64,000 nucleotides of DNA, taken from NCBI GenBank assembly GCA_039028935.1, contig JBCCHD010000010.1, positions 1 through 64,000 of the forward strand, written 5' to 3'. This stretch comes from Pseudomonadota bacterium. GTDB lineage: Bacteria; Pseudomonadota; Gammaproteobacteria; Steroidobacterales; SZUA-146. This document shows positions 60,798-64,000 of the stretch, piece after piece. The notes under the pieces were generated by a model. That model did no database searches, was not told the DNA's origin, and saw nothing but the letters and a program-made list of their open reading frames with translations. The position numbers and the translations under genes are program-made. Every line of letters starts with the position of its first letter. Position 1 is the first letter of the stretch.

Positions 60798-62066
60798 ATG
60801 GTTCTAAGCACTCACCGCGGCGCGGTCATACTCCTTGGCGTGTGCCTGCAAGTCATTATCACCACGTTGTTTCTTTGGCGCGTGGTGCCGTACGTGGAAA
60901 GCCGTCTTGAGCAAGACAGCCAACAACTGCTGCAAGAGGCCAATCTCTCCTGGGCGAGGGTGGACGCCGACGGCCGGGATCTGCAAGTGAGCGGCATCGC
61001 ACCCAACGGTGCGCTTAAGTCACGCGCCGTGGGACTGGTCGAATCGGTCGCCGGGGTTCGTCGAGTGAAAGACGAACTTCTGGTCGCGGCAGCTCGCGCA
61101 CCGCAACTGGCGCCAGAGGAAGCCGAACGTCGCGCGCGCGAATTGCTGGCGGATATCGAAGACGATGCGCCAATTTTTACACTCGACCTGCCCTATGAAC
61201 TTCACCTGGAAGTGGAGGCGGCTGTGTTGACGCTGAGCGGACTGGTGCCGGATAACATCGCCAAAGAAAGTGTACTGAATCTTGCCAACCGCGCGTTTGG
61301 CGACGGGCGCGTCATCGACCGATTACTCGTATCACCGGGTGCCCCCGATGGCTACTTGGCCGCGTCCACACAGGCACTTGCCGCCGCGCGCGAGCTCAGT
61401 CGCGGCATGGTGTTGGTGAACGATCATGAAGTGATCGTGCAGGGCCTGAGTGGCTCAAACGACAGTCGCGAAACACTCGAAACACTCCTCAGCAACTTGC
61501 CCGAAGACTACGCGCCCAATATTCAGGTCGGTGATGAACAGGAATTGCAGGCACTGCTTCGCGTTCACCCTAGTCTGGCGGCTAGAGTGGGCACAGTTGG
61601 CACGCGTGCCGAGGACAACACCGTTATCGAAACCGTGCGCGTACCCGTACAGCAAACCACCAACACGCGAACCGACGTAACGCAGGCCATGGCAAGCGCA
61701 CCGTGTGCGGCGGCCATTCGCACCCGCCTAGCCGAACAGCACATCGGCTTTGATACTGGTAGTAGTGACATTGATTCGGCCAGTCAATCGCTCATGCAAG
61801 ATCTTGTGCGCATCGCCAAACAGTGCCCACAGGCAGTACTCGAAATTGGCGGTCACACCGACGACCTCGGAACGCGGGCCAACAATTTGGCGCTGAGCCA
61901 GCGGCGCGCCGAGTCAGTTATGGAATTTTTTGTGCGCAATGGCGTATCCCTGAGCCGACTTCGCGCGGTGGGCTATGGCGAGGAACGACCTTTGGTCGAA
62001 AACACCACCGCCGAGCGCCGCAAGATGAACCGACGAATCGAATTTTCGTTGCTTGACGAGAGTTAA
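60798..62066 (+). CDS. BON/OmpA-domain envelope protein
   Basis: 422 residues, AAGG before ATG 60798. N-terminal membrane helix (AVILLGVCLQVIITTLFLW), then BON-like segments (about 45-100: SWARVDADGRDLQVSGIAPN, VAGVRRVKDELLV; and about 125-180: HLEVEAAVLTLSGLVPD). A C-terminal OmpA-like peptidoglycan-binding domain (about 300-420) has FDTGSSDIDSASQ, GGHTDDLG, NLALSQRRAESV, VGYGEERPL and the NRRIEF end. So it probably spans the periplasm from inner membrane to the wall. It resembles ArfA-type BON-OmpA proteins. The next gene begins 3 bases downstream. Confidence 0.87.
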   Translation: MVLSTHRGAVILLGVCLQVIITTLFLWRVVPYVESRLEQDSQQLLQEANLSWARVDADGRDLQVSGIAPNGALKSRAVGLVESVAGVRRVKDELLVAAARAPQLAPEEAERRARELLADIEDDAPIFTLDLPYELHLEVEAAVLTLSGLVPDNIAKESVLNLANRAFGDGRVIDRLLVSPGAPDGYLAASTQALAAARELSRGMVLVNDHEVIVQGLSGSNDSRETLETLLSNLPEDYAPNIQVGDEQELQALLRVHPSLAARVGTVGTRAEDNTVIETVRVPVQQTTNTRTDVTQAMASAPCAAAIRTRLAEQHIGFDTGSSDIDSASQSLMQDLVRIAKQCPQAVLEIGGHTDDLGTRANNLALSQRRAESVMEFFVRNGVSLSRLRAVGYGEERPLVENTTAERRKMNRRIEFSLLDES

Positions 62067-62068
62067 CC

Positions 62069-63529
62069 ATGCTGCATTTCTCCGGCGTCATTTTACTGAT
62101 CATTTTGCTCACGGGCCTGCTGTGGTTCTGGATTGGCTACTGGGTCGCCAGTATCGAACGCACGCGCCGTCTCAAGCAGCGCGAAACCGAGTGGCACCAT
62201 CAGCTGAATACGTTGCGCCGAGATCGGGATGCGTTCCGCGATCAGGTGGAAGTGGCACACGGTAAGATTCGCGTTCTCGAAAACCGCCGCGCGGACGGCA
62301 AGTCACCCCCGCGCTCACCAGAAGACGAAGCGGCCGCGAAAGCGGTTACCGTCAAACTCCAAAGTCAACTGGATCGCGCTCGCAAGCAACTGAGTGGATT
62401 CTCGCAGCAAGTCGACGCGCTCAAACAGCAGAGCCTCGCGCGTGAAGACGTGTTGCAACAAATCAAAAAGAAACTCACGGACACATCCCGCACGCTCCAC
62501 GACCGAGAACAGCAGCTAGCCCGGCTCGACAGCGAAGCCGAATCGGCCGCGGTAGGCGACGACGCCACGCAAATTCAGCGCCTTCGTGTGCGCCTGCAGT
62601 CGGCCACCGATGCTGCGGAACAGGACAAACAGCGGCTTGATCACACGATTGAAGAGCATATGCAGACCATTGGCGCGTTGCGCTCGGAACTGGCCAAGCG
62701 CGATACCCAAACAGGCACTCACGACAACGCGCAAATCTCGGCGCTGCAGCAGGAACTCGATGAGCTGAAGCAGGAGAACCACGATCAATTCGAGCGCATC
62801 GAGCAACTTTCGCAGGGTAATCGGGTCGTCGACCACCAGCGTGAGCGACTCACACAGCTCAAAGAGGCACTTCGAGAACAAACGGCTAGCAATGAAACGC
62901 TCACGCAGTCGAATACTGAGCTCGAAGCTAAATTAAATGAACGCAATGCCCTCATCAAACGACTCAAGACCAGCCACGTCGACGAGTCTGAACTGGAGAA
63001 GCGCCAGCAAACGCTAAAAACGGTGATCGAACATCAGGAACTCACCGTCGAACGGTTACGCGATGAGGCCCGCGAACGCAATCTTCAGTATGAGCGCGAG
63101 CTGAAAGAATTGCGCGACGCAATGTCCGCCCAGGACGACATTGTCGCGCAACTGCGCGTTGTGCTCGACAAGCCTGCGCGCGCCAAATCCGCAGCGGCAA
63201 AGAAACCCACCGAATCGGCCCCCGACGCGCCACACTCCGGCGATCTCTTTGCGCAACTGGATGAAGACACCCCAAGCGATGCAACCGCGCCGGTTGTTGA
63301 GCTGTATACCGAAGCGCCCGATCAACCGGATGACCTAAAAAAAATCAGTGGTATTGGCCCCGCGTTTGAAAAGGCGCTGAACAACTTGGGGCTTTATACA
63401 TTTGATCAGATCGCCGCACTGACACCCAATGATATTGAGTGGGTCGCCCAAGAACTGCGCTCGTTTCCCGATCGCATTATCAATGGCCGCTGGTCGGAAC
63501 AGGCGAAACGCCTCATCGACGCTCGATAA
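62069..63529 (+). CDS. Membrane-anchored coiled-coil protein with C-terminal helix-hairpin-helix
   Basis: 486 residues. One N-terminal helix (GVILLIILLTGLLWFWIGYW), then ~340 residues of near-continuous coiled coil rich in Glu/Gln/Arg/Leu, a Pro/Ala linker with acidic residues (about 370-420), and a C-terminal HhH-type domain: DDLKKISGIGPAFEKALNN with LGLYTFDQIAALTPNDIEWV. This HhH is of the L21e/'DUF4332-like' kind that can bind DNA or protein. Three bases separate it from the OmpA/BON gene, so the two are expressed together and presumably linked at the envelope. Function unknown. Confidence 0.85.
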   Translation: MLHFSGVILLIILLTGLLWFWIGYWVASIERTRRLKQRETEWHHQLNTLRRDRDAFRDQVEVAHGKIRVLENRRADGKSPPRSPEDEAAAKAVTVKLQSQLDRARKQLSGFSQQVDALKQQSLAREDVLQQIKKKLTDTSRTLHDREQQLARLDSEAESAAVGDDATQIQRLRVRLQSATDAAEQDKQRLDHTIEEHMQTIGALRSELAKRDTQTGTHDNAQISALQQELDELKQENHDQFERIEQLSQGNRVVDHQRERLTQLKEALREQTASNETLTQSNTELEAKLNERNALIKRLKTSHVDESELEKRQQTLKTVIEHQELTVERLRDEARERNLQYERELKELRDAMSAQDDIVAQLRVVLDKPARAKSAAAKKPTESAPDAPHSGDLFAQLDEDTPSDATAPVVELYTEAPDQPDDLKKISGIGPAFEKALNNLGLYTFDQIAALTPNDIEWVAQELRSFPDRIINGRWSEQAKRLIDAR

Positions 63530-63622
63530 CGAAACGTAAACGTCAGACTCGATCGCGTCCGCGCCAGCACGACGACGCCGTGTCCAACACGCGATGATGA
63601 GTAAGTCGCACCGGTCGCCGAG

Positions 63623-64000
63623 CTAGGCGTTGCGTTCGATCAACTCGATCTTATAGCCGTCAGGATCTTCGACAAACGCGATGATCGTCGTACCGCCTTT
63701 AACTGGACCTGCTTCGCGCGTAATCACACCGCCGCGCTGTCGAATGCGCTCACAGGCCGCTGCCACATCCTCGACGCCGAGCGCAATATGACCGAACGCC
63801 GTACCCAGCTCGTATTCGCTCACTCCCCAATTATAGGTGAGCTCAAGCACCGTATGCCTTTCCTCATCGCCATAACCGACAAAGGCGAGAGTGTATTGGT
63901 AGGCATCGTTGTCCGACCGTCTGAGCAACGTCATGCCCAACACGTCGGTATAGAACGCAATGGACCGATTGAGATCGCCAACTCGAAGCATCGTATGGAG
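63623..64000 (-). CDS. gloA: Lactoylglutathione lyase (glyoxalase I), 5' end beyond the window
   Basis: 126 codons visible; the frame continues past the window edge with L-H-T before the first internal Met, and the family start ([13 protein letters not shown]) implies only two or three residues are missing. Metal ligands of glyoxalase I: His in LHTMLRV, Glu in [11 protein letters not shown], His in FGHIALGV and Glu in [26 protein letters not shown] is the conserved end. It converts the glutathione-methylglyoxal hemithioacetal to lactoylglutathione. Confidence 0.95.
   Translation of the reverse strand, partial: LHTMLRVGDLNRSIAFYTDVLGMTLLRRSDNDAYQYTLAFVGYGDEERHTVLELTYNWGVSEYELGTAFGHIALGVEDVAAACERIRQRGGVITREAGPVKGGTTIIAFVEDPDGYKIELIERNA

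Noticed and set aside
1-64000. CRISPR arrays, tRNA or rRNA genes, insertion sequences, prophage or integrase genes
   Set aside because: I looked for evenly spaced direct repeats, cloverleaf-like GTTCGA motifs with CCA ends, and transposase or integrase motifs and found none that hold up.

Overview
The window looks like chromosomal DNA from a free-living gammaproteobacterium with type IV pili. The GC content is moderately high by eye, coding density is high, and I see no phage, insertion sequence, CRISPR array, tRNA or rRNA. The block gshB / pilGHIJ-chpA-chpC / tonB-yqgE-ruvX-pyrB / pilU-pilT-yggS-proC-yggT has the gene order known around the Pseudomonas twitching-motility loci. The family content (PilT/PilU, Chp system, AmpD/AmpE, RsmE, PdxH, DUF4426) fits Gammaproteobacteria. 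Several secreted proteins and domain fusions are unlike the well-studied genera, so I do not name a genus.

Layout. 1-3.6 kb: end of a DUF484/GAF-like gene, two tandem receiver-EAL c-di-GMP phosphodiesterases (one with a degenerate receiver), and a bactofilin. 3.9-13.6 kb: a YheT-like hydrolase, a GST-like protein, a membrane-anchored retropepsin fusion, a large secreted M14 carboxypeptidase ending in a dockerin-like module, small membrane and lipoproteins, a nucleoside hydrolase and a lipoprotein isoaspartyl peptidase. 13.8-18.4 kb: a tight cluster of a 44-residue membrane peptide, an XpaC-like protein, TelA, an SPFH-GYF protein and a double zinc-ribbon membrane protein. This is the best candidate for a poorly described system (membrane or envelope stress). 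18.6-24.4 kb: a small secreted protein, hydrolases, a cytosolic-type gamma-glutamyltransferase, an MBL-fold NAPE-PLD-like protein, pdxH, a CPXCG micro-gene and a HELLH metalloprotease. 24.5-27.4 kb: a promoter and cobalamin riboswitch in front of btuB, then a PduO-type adenosyltransferase. 27.4-33.6 kb: ampD/ampE, rsmE, a secreted dockerin-like protein, an unrecognised 593-residue membrane protein and a GNAT enzyme.

33.7-43.4 kb (minus strand): the Chp chemosensory cluster that controls type IV pili, without CheR- or CheB-type enzymes. 43.7-49.7 kb (plus): gshB, apbE, a TonB-like transducer, yqgE, ruvX, pyrB and a PyrK-like reductase. 49.7-53.1 kb (minus): three consecutive PilT/PilU-family retraction ATPases. 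53.3-56.7 kb (plus): yggS, proC, yggT, a DUF4426 lipoprotein and an HU-family protein. 56.8-64 kb: an aminotransferase, an alpha/beta hydrolase, a CPA1 antiporter with an RCK-like domain, an OmpA/BON protein coupled to a coiled-coil helix-hairpin-helix protein, and a partial gloA.

Likely joint functions: the Chp cluster signals to pili retracted by PilT/PilU; the btuB locus senses, imports and adenosylates B12; ampD/ampE belong to peptidoglycan recycling; and the carboxypeptidase and the 30.3-kb protein share a C-terminal module that may direct them to one extracellular location. All functional statements come from reading translated sequence and family knowledge; no database search was run.
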